Both the position numbers and the translations under genes were made by a program. A stretch of DNA of 17,333 nucleotides from NCBI GenBank assembly GCA_023400335.1, contig JAEXFF010000124.1, forward strand, positions 1 through 17,333. The letters run 5' to 3'. Source of the stretch: Bacteroidota bacterium (lineage in GTDB: Bacteria > Bacteroidota > Bacteroidia > Bacteroidales > Marinifilaceae). Numbering within the stretch: position 1 is the stretch's first letter; each line of letters opens with the position of its first letter. Positions 7,278 through 15,200 of the stretch are shown here, one piece after another. The notes under the pieces were generated by a model. That model was not told the origin of the DNA. It was given only the letters and a program-made list of their open reading frames with translations, and made no database searches.

Positions 7278-8078
7278 TTATAATTCCTTTTCCTGTTTTT
7301 CTCCTTTCTTCGCCTCTTCCCAATAAGCTTCCATTTCCTCTAATTCCATCTCATTCAGTTTTTTCCCTGCAATATTTGCTTTTTCTTCCACATAGGCAAA
7401 ACGGCGGATAAATTTATGATTTGTCTTTTCCAGAGCATTTTCCGGATTAATCCCATACAAACGGGCTGCATTGATTACAGCAAATAAGAAATCCCCCAAC
7501 TCCATCTCCATTTTTTCAGCGTCTCCTTTTCTCATTTCTGCTTCAAATTCTCCCAATTCCTCCCTTACCTTTTCCCATACATCTTCCTTTTTTTTCCAGT
7601 CAAACCCGGCGCCTCTCACCTTGTCCTGAATACGATAGGCTTTCACCAAAGCAGGTAAAGAAACGGGAACACCCTCCAATACTTTATGTTTCCGGCCTTT
7701 TTCTTTCAATTTCAATTGTTCCCAGTTTTGTAAAACTTCCTTTTCATCCTTTACCTGCACATCTCCGTATATATGAGGATGACGGTAACGTAATTTTTCA
7801 CAGATACCGGTCAACACATCTGCCATATCGAAATCTCCCTGTTCCTCAGCCAGACTTGCATAAAAAACCATATGCATCATTAAATCCCCCAACTCTTTCT
7901 TCACTTCCGGCATATCTTTTTCCAGAATGGCATCTCCCAATTCATATACTTCTTCGATCGTAAGACTTCTCAAAGATTCGACAGTCTGTTTCTTGTCCCA
8001 GGGACACTTTTTTCTGAGCGTTTCTATGATCTCCAAAAGATCAGCAAAAGCTTCTTTTTTCTCATTCAAATGATTCAT
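7278..8078 (-). CDS. mazG: Nucleoside triphosphate pyrophosphohydrolase MazG
   Basis: A 266-residue protein, close to the 263 residues of E. coli MazG, which hydrolyses (d)NTPs to the monophosphate and pyrophosphate and so cleans the nucleotide pool and affects ppGpp levels. Two MazG domains are visible. The first (about 17-125) has CPWDKKQTVESLRSLTIEE and the metal-binding EExxE/ExxD set at E42, E43, E46, E62 and D65. The second (about 150-245) has REELGEFEAEM and MELGDFLFAVINAARLYG. Both retain acidic metal ligands. It is the first gene of a two-gene unit with the small hypothetical protein. It is divergent from phoH across 128 bases containing overlapping palindromes that may regulate either gene. 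Assignment is secure. Confidence 0.96.
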   Translation of the reverse strand: MNHLNEKKEAFADLLEIIETLRKKCPWDKKQTVESLRSLTIEEVYELGDAILEKDMPEVKKELGDLMMHMVFYASLAEEQGDFDMADVLTGICEKLRYRHPHIYGDVQVKDEKEVLQNWEQLKLKEKGRKHKVLEGVPVSLPALVKAYRIQDKVRGAGFDWKKKEDVWEKVREELGEFEAEMRKGDAEKMEMELGDFLFAVINAARLYGINPENALEKTNHKFIRRFAYVEEKANIAGKKLNEMELEEMEAYWEEAKKGEKQEKEL

Positions 8079-8112
8079 AATCTCAACATTCTCCGGAAAT
8101 TGACGTTAAAAT

Positions 8113-8162
8113 AAAAAGGATTAAAAACTTTAATCCCCATTCACCTAACCTTAATCCTTTTT
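8113..8162. promoter_or_regulatory. Overlapping palindromes between divergent mazG and phoH
   Basis: AAAAAGGATTAA (8113-8124) is perfectly complementary to TTAATCCTTTTT (8151-8162). The same left arm, GGATTAAA (8118-8125), is also perfectly complementary to TTTAATCC (8129-8136) with a 3-base loop. The two pairings exclude each other. The genes diverge, so this is not a terminator; it sits just upstream of TTAATTTG (8165-8172), a near-consensus -7 box for phoH. An operator or alternative-structure role is inferred. Confidence 0.4.
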
Positions 8163-8206
8163 TATTAATTTGCACCTGCAAAAATAAAGGTTTTATTTGA
8201 AGTTTC

Positions 8207-9187
8207 ATGATAGAGAAAAGAATTAGTATCGGAAATATAGATCCTATTGATTTCTATGGTGTTAATAACACTAAATTCAATATACTGAAAGACTATTTCC
8301 CCAAGCTGAAGATCATTGCCAGAGGAGATGAAATAATCATACAAGGAGAAGAAAGCGACATCGAAATCCTTTATTCCAAAATTACAGCCCTTTTAGAACA
8401 TTACCATCGGTACAACATGTTAACGGTGGCCAATTTAAAGCGGATCATACTGGAAGACAATACCATTGAAAATCCGGAAGACCTGGAATCGGTCATTCTG
8501 TTCGGAAATTCCGGAAAAGCCATACGGGCACGTACGCCGAACCAGCGGAAACTGGTCGAGCTGGCCCGCACCAATGATTTACTCTTTGCCACAGGCCCGG
8601 CAGGTTCCGGTAAAACATATACGGCCATTGCCCTTGCCGTAAAAGCACTTCGCAACCGGGAAGTCCGGCGTATTATCCTCAGTCGCCCGGCAGTAGAAGC
8701 CGGTGAAAGTCTGGGATTTCTTCCGGGAGATATGAAAGAGAAAGTAGATCCCTATTTACAACCTTTATACGACGCCTTATCGGATATGATCCCGCCTAAA
8801 AAACTGGAAGATTATCTCGAAACCGATGTCATACAGATTGCCCCTTTAGCTTATATGCGCGGCAGGACCCTTAATGATGCATTTGTCATACTGGACGAGG
8901 CCCAGAATACAACCCGGAATCAATTGAAAATGTTCCTTACCCGAATGGGTGTAAGTGCTAAATTTGTTGTCACAGGAGATATGAGCCAGATTGATTTACC
9001 CCGGCGGACCGACTCAGGCCTTATACACGCCTTCCGGATTCTACATAAAATCAAAGGCATAGCTTTTGTCGAATTCGATGCCGGGGACATCATCCGTCAC
9101 CGTCTAGTAAAAGACATCGTCAAAGCATACGAAGAAAAGGAAGAAAAAAAAGAGGAAAATCATCGTGAAAAACAACAGGACCGGTAA
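8207..9187 (+). CDS. phoH: PhoH family ATPase
   Basis: A 326-residue PhoH-like protein, the usual length. Residues 1 to about 75 form a KH-like N-terminal region (FPKLKIIARGDEIIIQGEE). The ATPase core follows, with Walker A GPAGSGKT at 130-137, SRPAVEAGESLGFLPGD at about 159-175, Walker B VILDEAQN with D230 and E231, and the VTGDMSQIDLP sensor-like segment near 255-265. The C-terminal 20 residues are very rich in Lys and Glu. PhoH proteins are cytoplasmic P-loop NTPases linked to RNA metabolism and phosphate or stress responses; the exact activity is not settled. It is divergent from mazG and precedes purC by 65 bases, but purC has its own -7 box, so a shared transcript is possible but not required. 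Confidence 0.95.
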   Translation: MIEKRISIGNIDPIDFYGVNNTKFNILKDYFPKLKIIARGDEIIIQGEESDIEILYSKITALLEHYHRYNMLTVANLKRIILEDNTIENPEDLESVILFGNSGKAIRARTPNQRKLVELARTNDLLFATGPAGSGKTYTAIALAVKALRNREVRRIILSRPAVEAGESLGFLPGDMKEKVDPYLQPLYDALSDMIPPKKLEDYLETDVIQIAPLAYMRGRTLNDAFVILDEAQNTTRNQLKMFLTRMGVSAKFVVTGDMSQIDLPRRTDSGLIHAFRILHKIKGIAFVEFDAGDIIRHRLVKDIVKAYEEKEEKKEENHREKQQDR

Positions 9188-9206
9188 ACAACGGAAGTTT
9201 TTTTAT

Positions 9207-9214
9207 TACTTTTG
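9207..9214 (+). promoter_or_regulatory. -7 box of a purC promoter
   Basis: TACTTTTG fits TAnnTTTG exactly and lies 38 bases before the purC start, between phoH and purC. No TTTG-like -33 element is visible at the expected distance. Confidence 0.5.
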
Positions 9215-9252
9215 CCTGTCTCATATAAATTAACAATAATTACGAAATAAGC

Positions 9253-10200
9253 ATGGAAGCTATTGTAAAAACCGATTTCCATTTTCCGAAGCAGAAAAGT
9301 GTATACAAAGGGAAAGTACGCGACGTGTATAACATCAATGACGAGTATCTGGTCATGCTGGTCTCCGACCGGATTTCAGCATTTGATGTGGTGCTCCCAA
9401 AGGGAATTCCCTATAAAGGACAGGTATTAAATCAAATTGCTTCCAAGTTTCTGGATGCTACTGCCGACATCGTACCCAATTGGAAAATTGCCACCCCCGA
9501 CCCCATGGTTACCGTGGGACACAGATGCGAACCTTTTAAAGTAGAAATGGTCATCCGAGGATATCTGACCGGTAGCTCCTGGCGTGCTTATAAAGAGGGA
9601 GAACGGATGCTTTGCGGTAACCCGCTGGCCGAAGGAATGAAAGAAAATCAAAAATTCCCTCATCCGATCATCACCCCTACGACAAAAGCAGATGAAGGCC
9701 ATGACGAGAATATTTCCAGGGAAGAAATCATCGCTCAGGGGTTAGTAAACCGCGAAGATTACGAGCTATTGGAAAAATATACCTACGCCTTATTCCAGAG
9801 AGGTACTGAAATGGCTGCTGAAAAAGGACTTATCCTGGTGGATACAAAATATGAATTCGGGAAAAAAGACGGAAAAATCTACCTTATAGACGAAATACAT
9901 ACACCCGACTCTTCCCGTTACTTCTATGCCGAAGGGTATGAAGAACGGTTTCAAAAAGGAGAAAAACAAAAACAACTCTCCAAAGAATTCGTCAGGGAAT
10001 GGTTGATGGAAAACGGTTTTCAGGGACAAGCCGGACAGCAAATTCCGGAAATGACTCCGGCCATTATCAATGGAATTACAGAACGTTATATTGAATTATA
10101 TGAAAACATTACCGGACAAAAATTCGTAAAAGACGAAAGTGCTGACGTTTTGAAACGGATTGAAAATAACGTAAATGCTTGTTTGAAGACGTTGTTATAA
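9253..10200 (+). CDS. purC: SAICAR synthase (phosphoribosylaminoimidazolesuccinocarboxamide synthase)
   Basis: A 315-residue enzyme of de novo purine synthesis that joins CAIR and aspartate using ATP to give SAICAR. The N-terminal ATP-binding segment YKGKVRDVY is present at about 18-26. The family signatures [19 protein letters not shown] (about 96-114), LVDTKYEFG and [13 protein letters not shown] are all intact. The length is that of the longer PurC form found in Bacteroidota and eukaryotes rather than the roughly 240-residue form of many Gram-positive and enteric bacteria. It lies downstream of phoH on the same strand, with its own predicted -7 box. No PurR-type operator or purine riboswitch is seen in the 65-base gap. 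It converges on the epimerase gene across a region holding an inverted repeat. Confidence 0.97.
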   Translation: MEAIVKTDFHFPKQKSVYKGKVRDVYNINDEYLVMLVSDRISAFDVVLPKGIPYKGQVLNQIASKFLDATADIVPNWKIATPDPMVTVGHRCEPFKVEMVIRGYLTGSSWRAYKEGERMLCGNPLAEGMKENQKFPHPIITPTTKADEGHDENISREEIIAQGLVNREDYELLEKYTYALFQRGTEMAAEKGLILVDTKYEFGKKDGKIYLIDEIHTPDSSRYFYAEGYEERFQKGEKQKQLSKEFVREWLMENGFQGQAGQQIPEMTPAIINGITERYIELYENITGQKFVKDESADVLKRIENNVNACLKTLL

Positions 10201-10258
10201 TCTTCTGTTGTCCCCCCGGTCAACGGTAATCTGGGCCGGTAAAGCTTTATCTGAAACC

Positions 10259-10321
10259 ACTGATTAACGGAACGACTGTTCTGATCAAAACTCATCTCGG
10301 ACTTTAGTTCCGTTAGTCAGT
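10259..10321. repeat. Intergenic inverted repeat, copy 1
   Basis: ACTGATTAACGGAAC (10259-10273) pairs with GTTCCGTTAGTCAGT (10307-10321), 15 bp with one G:T wobble and a 33-base loop, between convergent purC and the epimerase gene. GATTAACGG and TTAGTTCCGTTA recur at nearly the same spacing in copy 2 at 16244-16306, so the two look like members of one dispersed family. It could also serve as a bidirectional terminator, but no T-run follows either arm. Confidence 0.6.
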
Positions 10322-10340
10322 CTCCCAGAGAAGCACCGAA

Positions 10341-11192
10341 TTAAATTTTCTTCCCGACTATCATTTCATTTAAAGTCCTGTATTTCAATTCATAACCCGA
10401 TCTCATCATCCGCATCGGTAGAACATGGGCCGAGCGGGTCAATACGCTTTCGGCTTCCCCCATAACCAACCATAATAACCAGCGAGGCACCGGTAAAGTG
10501 ACAAAAGGAGGCCGGCCCAAAGCCAGTCCCTGTGCAAATTGTCTATAATTAACCGCATTGGGAATCACCATATTGTAAACCCCGTTCATTTCCTCATTCT
10601 GTAAGGTATAAAGCATAAATCCGGTTACATCTTCCACATGTATAAGTGGAAATTCCTGCTTCCCGTTTCCCAGCACAAGTCCGATACGTGCTTTAACCAA
10701 AGGCATCAGTTTGCGGACTACTCCCCCGTTCTCTCCGATAACAATTCCGAACCTCAGGATTACCCGCCGAACCCGGTATAAAGCATTCAATTCTTTTTCC
10801 CAGGCTTTCACCACAGCTGCCAGAAAATTATTCCCTAAATCTACCGATTCTTCGTCGCAAAACACATCGGGTTTATATATGCCGACCGCTGAAGCATTGA
10901 TCCACAAAAAAGGCTTTTTTCCGGAAGCATTGACGGCGCTCACCAGATTCCGGGTAATTACTCGGCGGGATTCCACAATCTCAATCATCTTTTCATTGGT
11001 CCAACGCCCGATCAGGCTTTCTCCGGCGAGATTGACAATGACGTCCGCCCCTTCCATAGCTTCCTGCAAGTTCTTGCCTCCGGGCAGTAAAATTTCTCTC
11101 GGTACACTATAAATCCGGTGCCCTTCTTTCTCAAACACTTTCTTTACCTGCTGACCGATAAATCCTCCCAAACCGGTTACCAATACATTCAT
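10341..11192 (-). CDS. TIGR01777 family SDR epimerase (YfcH/SDR39U1-like)
   Basis: A 283-residue NAD(P)-binding protein of the extended short-chain dehydrogenase class. The start at 11192 is the ATG giving MNVLVTGLGGFIG, which places the Rossmann GxxGxxG motif at the very N-terminus; an earlier in-frame TTG is unlikely. Family features include VIVNLAGESLIGRWT (about 54-68), LVSAV with the conserved arginine pair before it, NASAVGIY (about 103-110) and the C-terminal segment FVTLPVPRWLLWLVMGEAE with MRSGYELKY, typical of YfcH-like proteins. The substrate of the family is unknown; it is usually annotated as an epimerase. It should be cytoplasmic. A perfect 9-bp inverted repeat abuts the start codon (11191-11217). 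It runs in the same direction as cdaA, 76 bases downstream of it. Confidence 0.9.
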   Translation of the reverse strand: MNVLVTGLGGFIGQQVKKVFEKEGHRIYSVPREILLPGGKNLQEAMEGADVIVNLAGESLIGRWTNEKMIEIVESRRVITRNLVSAVNASGKKPFLWINASAVGIYKPDVFCDEESVDLGNNFLAAVVKAWEKELNALYRVRRVILRFGIVIGENGGVVRKLMPLVKARIGLVLGNGKQEFPLIHVEDVTGFMLYTLQNEEMNGVYNMVIPNAVNYRQFAQGLALGRPPFVTLPVPRWLLWLVMGEAESVLTRSAHVLPMRMMRSGYELKYRTLNEMIVGKKI

Positions 11193-11217
11193 AAGCTTTA
11201 CAGTTTGCAAAGCTTAT
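11191..11217. promoter_or_regulatory. Perfect inverted repeat at the epimerase start codon
   Basis: ATAAGCTTT (11191-11199) and AAAGCTTAT (11209-11217) form a 9-bp perfect palindrome with a 9-base spacer. On the minus strand its inner arm runs into the ATG of the epimerase gene. It could hide the start codon in the mRNA, act as an operator, or help end the cdaA transcript; no T-run follows. Confidence 0.4.
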
Positions 11218-11268
11218 TAACGGTGAAAGAAAAGAAAAGTTTCGGAATAAATGGAAATGCAAACCGGA

Positions 11269-12057
11269 TTAATTTACGATAAACCCTTTAAAATCATTGT
11301 GTAAAAAAGTACGTAATTCTTCCGGACTGATCCGTACCTTGTAATTCCCGTCTTTAACAAAAGTGATATTTCCGGTCTCCTCGCTGACCACCACAATAAG
11401 AGCATCACTAACGGCACTCAATCCGAGAGCTGCCCGGTGCCTTAATCCCATACTACCCGGTAGATCTGTCTTATCCGATACAGGCAGAATACAACGGGCT
11501 GCCAGTATTTTATTCTCAGCAATGATAACAGCTCCGTCGTGCAAAGGAGTATTTTTGAAAAAAATATTTTCAATTAAATCAGAGGATACTTTTGCTTTCA
11601 GAATTACGCCTGTCTGGGCATAATTGAACAATTCCGTATTCTGGGCAAATACAATCAATGCTCCGGTCTTCGTCATGGAAAAATATTCACAAGACTGTAC
11701 AATCGCCTCCGAAACATCTTCTTTGATCACAGGTTTAGCAAATAAGCTTTCCAGATTAAAGATATTCTGCAAATTGTATTTACTTCCGATCAATAAGAGA
11801 AAACGCCTTACTTCCTGCTGAAATACGATTAAAAGAGCAATAACCCCCATACCGATAAACTGCCCCAGAATGGAAGAAATTAATTCCATATTAAAAGCCC
11901 TCACCAGCAACCAAGCCAGGTAAAAAATAAATATACCTGCAAAAATATTAATAGCAGCCGTCCCCTTCACTAACCGATAGATTTGGTAAAAAATGAAAGC
12001 TACAATTAAAATATCCAGGACATCAAATATGCCGAACTTGATAAACAACGAAATCAT
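11269..12057 (-). CDS. cdaA: Diadenylate cyclase CdaA (TIGR00159)
   Basis: A 262-residue membrane-bound enzyme that condenses two ATP into the second messenger c-di-AMP. Three hydrophobic segments fill residues about 10-30, 34-53 and 62-80. A short linker is followed by the DAC (DisA_N) domain from about residue 110. The catalytic motifs are present: DGA at 174-176 (in PLHDGAVIIAENK) and RHR at 206-208 (in GSMGLRHRAALG). GALIVFAQNTEL at about 132-143 is the ATP-side strand. The length and order match CdaA rather than DisA. No CdaR or GlmM partner gene is adjacent, unlike the Firmicutes operon. A good predicted promoter lies upstream (12082-12112). Expected functions are cell wall, potassium or osmotic control, by analogy. 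Confidence 0.95.
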   Translation of the reverse strand: MISLFIKFGIFDVLDILIVAFIFYQIYRLVKGTAAINIFAGIFIFYLAWLLVRAFNMELISSILGQFIGMGVIALLIVFQQEVRRFLLLIGSKYNLQNIFNLESLFAKPVIKEDVSEAIVQSCEYFSMTKTGALIVFAQNTELFNYAQTGVILKAKVSSDLIENIFFKNTPLHDGAVIIAENKILAARCILPVSDKTDLPGSMGLRHRAALGLSAVSDALIVVVSEETGNITFVKDGNYKVRISPEELRTFLHNDFKGFIVN

Positions 12058-12081
12058 TTACAGGTCTGTTTAAATAATACA

Positions 12082-12112
12082 CAAAACTAAATAAAATATA
12101 CCAATCTACCAA
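12082..12112 (-). promoter_or_regulatory. Promoter of cdaA
   Basis: On the minus strand TAGTTTTG (12082-12089) fits the -7 consensus. A TTG (12110-12112) lies 20 bases upstream in the place of the -33 element. The leader to the cdaA ATG would be about 20 bases. Confidence 0.55.
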
Positions 12113-12156
12113 TAAGAACAAAGGAATGTAAACGAGGGATATTTTCCTCTTCCGTC

Positions 12157-13077
12157 TCAGGCAGACGGCTCTGTATTTGTCGCTTTGGTTTTCAACTGAT
12201 TCTTCTTATGCCGTTCATTCATACTCAGGATGACGATCAATACGGACATTAATACCAGTAATAAACCGACAAAATTTTTAACTCCCAATTCTTCCTGAAA
12301 AGCAAAAACGCCAACTATAATAGCAGTTATCGGTTCCAAAGTTCCCAATACCGATGTTGCTACCGACCCGATACGGGCCACAGCTGCTACTAAAAGCCGG
12401 GCAGAGATCACCGTACTCAAAATTCCCAGCATCGACATATCAAATACAAAACGGGGCGTAAAATCCAGTACTAAATTACTCCTCAATCCAGCTGCTATCA
12501 GATAAAAAATAGCCGTAAAAGCCAATACATAAAACGTCAGCACATCTGCATTCAACGCTTTCAAACGCGGACGGTTCAAGGCGACGATATAAGTACCGTA
12601 CGTAAAAGTCGTCAACAATGCAAATACTAAACCGGCCCATCTGATTTCCCCATTACTCCAGGACATAAAGTACACTCCCAGAATAGCCAGTATAATTGCA
12701 CCTTTCACCCGTAAAGACAAATATTGTTTGTAAAATAACGACATAAACACAGCGACGACCACCGGATACAGATAATGGATGGAAGTAGCAATTCCGGTAG
12801 GCATATACCGATAGGACAAAAACAAAAAATAGGCAGTAATTCCATATCCACCGACTCCGGCCCACAGTAGCTCAACCAAAGTTTCCCGGTCAATTTTCAG
12901 GGATATTTTCCGGAAGGCCAGGTAGATTCCGTACACAAGGGCAGCAATCACATAGCGGTACACTAATATCGTATCGTTATTTATCCCCTCCCGCATGGCC
13001 GTATTGGCAAACAATGGAATCATCCCAAAGGTAGCCGCAGAAATACATGCATAAATTATTCCTTTTATTTTTTCCAT
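12157..13077 (-). CDS. EamA/DMT family transporter
   Basis: A 306-residue integral inner-membrane protein with about ten hydrophobic segments arranged as two five-helix halves, the EamA (drug/metabolite transporter) pattern. The first half starts IKGIIYACISAATFGMIPL and contains TILVYRYVIAALVYGIYLAF and TGIATSIHYLYPVVVAVFM. The second half contains WAGLVFALLTTFTYGTYIVA and ends VGSVATSVLGTLEPITAIIV-like and FVGLLLVLMSVLIVI segments. The Pro-rich ends of the paired helices (YLYP, LEP) are typical. The C-terminal tail, about 25 residues, is basic and cytoplasmic. The substrate cannot be read from the sequence; relatives export amino acids, metabolites or drugs. It is divergent from lolA and followed on the same strand by cdaA, which has its own promoter. 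Confidence 0.9.
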   Translation of the reverse strand: MEKIKGIIYACISAATFGMIPLFANTAMREGINNDTILVYRYVIAALVYGIYLAFRKISLKIDRETLVELLWAGVGGYGITAYFLFLSYRYMPTGIATSIHYLYPVVVAVFMSLFYKQYLSLRVKGAIILAILGVYFMSWSNGEIRWAGLVFALLTTFTYGTYIVALNRPRLKALNADVLTFYVLAFTAIFYLIAAGLRSNLVLDFTPRFVFDMSMLGILSTVISARLLVAAVARIGSVATSVLGTLEPITAIIVGVFAFQEELGVKNFVGLLLVLMSVLIVILSMNERHKKNQLKTKATNTEPSA

Positions 13078-13096
13078 GCCTCCATTTTTTGTGCTG

Positions 13097-13104
13097 CAAA
13101 ATTA
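13097..13104 (-). promoter_or_regulatory. -7 box upstream of the EamA gene
   Basis: TAATTTTG on the minus strand fits TAnnTTTG and lies 19 bases before the start codon. No clear -33 element is visible, so transcription would begin very close to the ATG. Confidence 0.45.
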
Positions 13105-13217
13105 AAGAATTCATTCCGTAAACGCCTGCGCTTATCAGATAATTTTTCCGGTATAAGTTTTTAGGTACTGTTTGGTTTTTTCAACGAAAAAAAATAAAAA
13201 GAGGTTTTTAAAATCAT

Positions 13218-13225
13218 TATCTTTG
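13218..13225 (+). promoter_or_regulatory. -7 box of the lolA promoter
   Basis: TATCTTTG followed by C, identical to the box before the FKBP pair, lies 24 bases before the chosen lolA start. It falls inside the longer reading frame beginning at 13172, which supports the downstream ATG at 13250 as the real start. A -33 element is not obvious. Confidence 0.6.
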
Positions 13226-13249
13226 CAGATATTCTCTAAAAGAAAAGTT

Positions 13250-13876
13250 ATGCGATATTGGATTACGATTATCACTTTGCTCGTTTGTGCAACTGTTTAT
13301 GCCCAGAATGAAGCGAAAACAATACTGGATAAGTCTACCGCCAAAATTAAAGCTTTGCCTGCCGTAGAAATCGATTTCACACTCACGATGGAAAACAAAG
13401 CCGAGAACATTCAGGAAAACCATGAAGGAAAAGCCTGGATGAAAGGCAATCTTTACAAACTCAACATCATGGATGTAGAAAACTATTACGACGGGAAGAA
13501 TATCTATACTTACATGCCAGAAGTAAATGAAGTGAACCTGAAAAATCCATCGGATGAGGAAGAAGAAATGCTGAGTCCGACCAAAATATTCGATATTCAC
13601 AATACCGGATTTACCCAAAAATTACTCTCTACTGAAAACGGAATTGCCTATATTGAACTTTATCCGCTCCAGGACGATAAAAATTTCACCAAAATAGGTA
13701 TCCGTGTAAAAACAGCGACTTCTTCCATAGAAGAAGTCAGATCTTTCGGGAAAGACGGTAACGATCTGATCATCCGGATAAAGAGCATTAAGCAGCCTTC
13801 GCCTCTCCCGTCTGATTCCTTTTTTAAATTTGATACAGCAGCCCACCCGGAAGTGGAAGTAGTGGATATGAGATAA
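13250..13876 (+). CDS. lolA: Outer membrane lipoprotein carrier protein LolA
   Basis: A 208-residue periplasmic chaperone that takes lipoproteins released by the LolCDE transporter and carries them to the outer membrane. The start at 13250 gives a clean signal peptide, MRYWITIITLLVCATVYAQ, with cleavage after the final AYAQ-like segment; the longer frame from 13172 adds a basic stretch and includes the predicted -7 box. The mature part has the LolA pattern: an N-terminal helix with AKTILDKSTAKIKALPAVEI, then strands GKAWMKGNLYKLNI, NYYDGKNIYTYMPEVNEV and a C-terminal FFKFDTAAHPEVEVVDMR. Bacteroidota LolA proteins are diverged from the enteric type, and this fits them. A LolD-type ATPase end lies at the left edge of the window but the two are far apart and not in one unit. 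Confidence 0.9.
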   Translation: MRYWITIITLLVCATVYAQNEAKTILDKSTAKIKALPAVEIDFTLTMENKAENIQENHEGKAWMKGNLYKLNIMDVENYYDGKNIYTYMPEVNEVNLKNPSDEEEEMLSPTKIFDIHNTGFTQKLLSTENGIAYIELYPLQDDKNFTKIGIRVKTATSSIEEVRSFGKDGNDLIIRIKSIKQPSPLPSDSFFKFDTAAHPEVEVVDMR

Positions 13877-13999
13877 ACAACTGAAATCCGATATTCAGCT
13901 GCATAAAAGACTTAAAAGCAAAGGAGGGATCTGTTTCCGTTTACAACCTGAACTGTTTAAACGATAAACTGCCGGCCGGGGGAGTTATTGATCCAAATC

Positions 14000-14034
14000 T
14001 TCCCTGAAAAAGGGAACTTTCCCATGAAAAGTTC
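14000..14034. terminator. Overlapping weak hairpins between lolA and ychF
   Basis: TTCCCT (14000-14005) pairs with AGGGAA (14011-14016). The alternative GAACTTT (14014-14020) pairs with AAAGTTC (14028-14034). They lie in the 223-base gap between convergent genes and could end either transcript, but neither is followed by a good T-run. A further 5-bp stem, CTGTT/AACAG, is at 14068-14081. Confidence 0.3.
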
Positions 14035-14099
14035 AGTGCTGTGATCTAGTATACTGTTTTATATCTTCTGTTGCGAAACAGGGATCTATTCTTACCGGT

Positions 14100-15200
14100 C
14101 TAAACATTAAAACGGAAATGCATAATGTCCCCGTCCTGTACAATATAATCTTTTCCTTCCACCGACATCTTTCCGGCCTCCTTACACTTCGCCTCCGATC
14201 CCAATGTCACATAATCCTCATACTTGATCACCTCAGCCCGGATAAAACCTTTTTCGAAATCGGTATGGATAATACCGGCAGTTTGCGGAGCTTTCATCCC
14301 TTTGCGAAAAGTCCAGGCCCGCACTTCCTTAGCTCCGGCTGTAAAAAACGTCTGAAGATTCAATAAGCGATAAGCAGTACGGATCAATTTATTCACGCCG
14401 GCTTCTTTCAACCCGATATCTTCCAGAAACATTTGTTTTTCCTCGTAAGTATCCAATTCCGCTATATCGGATTCAATGCCGGCTCCGATAATCAGTACTT
14501 CAGCTTTTTCATCCTTAACAGCCTCCCGGACAGCCTCTACATATTTATTTCCCTGCACAACCGAGGCCTCGTCTACATTACATACATACAAAACAGGTTT
14601 ATTGGTAAGCAATTGCAAATCCCGGGCCGACTCCTGCTGCAGTTCATTCAATTCCACCGTCCGGGCCGACAAACCTTTTTCCAGAGCAGCTTTATAAAGA
14701 TAAAGTACTTCCACCAACCGCTTTGCATTGGCATCCCCCCCGGTCATTGCCCGTTTTTCTTCTTTCTGCAAGCGGTTTTCCACCGTTTCCAGATCTTTCA
14801 ATTGCAATTCGGTATCGATAATTTCTTTATCCCGCACTGGGTCGACACTCCCGTCCACATGTACGATATTATCGTCATCAAAACAACGCAATACGTGAAT
14901 AATGGCATCCGTTTCCCGTATATTGGACAAGAATTTATTTCCTAAACCTTCCCCCTTACTCGCTCCTTTTACCAGACCGGCAATATCCACGATCTCCACT
15001 ACTGCAGGTACCACACTTGCCGGTTTATCTATTTCGACCAAACGGTTTAAACGTTCGTCCGGAACCGTAATTACTCCTACGTTTGGTTCTATCGTACAAA
15101 AAGGGAAATTTGCCGACTGCGCTTTTGCATTACTCAAACAATTAAATAAAGTCGACTTACCTACATTCGGAAGTCCGACAATTCCACATTGTAATCCCAT
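14100..15200 (-). CDS. ychF: Redox-regulated ATPase YchF (OLA1)
   Basis: A 366-residue translation-associated P-loop protein of the Obg-related class that prefers ATP to GTP. The G1 motif GLPNVGKST is at 9-17 and the G3 segment VDIAGLVKGAS begins at residue 71. The usual NKxD of G4 is replaced by NVDE at 208-211, the YchF hallmark that explains the loss of guanine specificity. A coiled helical insertion with ELQLKDLETVENRLQKEEKR lies at about 131-150, and the C-terminal TGS domain occupies about 280-366 (FRKGMKAPQTAGIIHTDFEKGF, ending DGDIMHFRFNV). Length is standard. It binds ribosomes and is linked to oxidative stress responses in other bacteria. A near-perfect promoter precedes it at 15248-15278. 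Confidence 0.97.
   Translation of the reverse strand: MGLQCGIVGLPNVGKSTLFNCLSNAKAQSANFPFCTIEPNVGVITVPDERLNRLVEIDKPASVVPAVVEIVDIAGLVKGASKGEGLGNKFLSNIRETDAIIHVLRCFDDDNIVHVDGSVDPVRDKEIIDTELQLKDLETVENRLQKEEKRAMTGGDANAKRLVEVLYLYKAALEKGLSARTVELNELQQESARDLQLLTNKPVLYVCNVDEASVVQGNKYVEAVREAVKDEKAEVLIIGAGIESDIAELDTYEEKQMFLEDIGLKEAGVNKLIRTAYRLLNLQTFFTAGAKEVRAWTFRKGMKAPQTAGIIHTDFEKGFIRAEVIKYEDYVTLGSEAKCKEAGKMSVEGKDYIVQDGDIMHFRFNV

Noticed and set aside
7255..7323. Longer N-terminus for the hypothetical gene downstream of mazG
   Set aside because: It would overlap the end of mazG by 46 bases, and the added residues look unlike the rest of the protein.
13172..13249. Longer N-terminus for lolA beginning at 13172
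   Set aside because: It contains the consensus -7 box and would put a basic stretch before a clear signal peptide.
10201..14073. TCTTCTGTTG after purC and again at 14064-14073 near the end of ychF
   Set aside because: Ten bases only and no similarity in the flanks; not counted as a repeat family.
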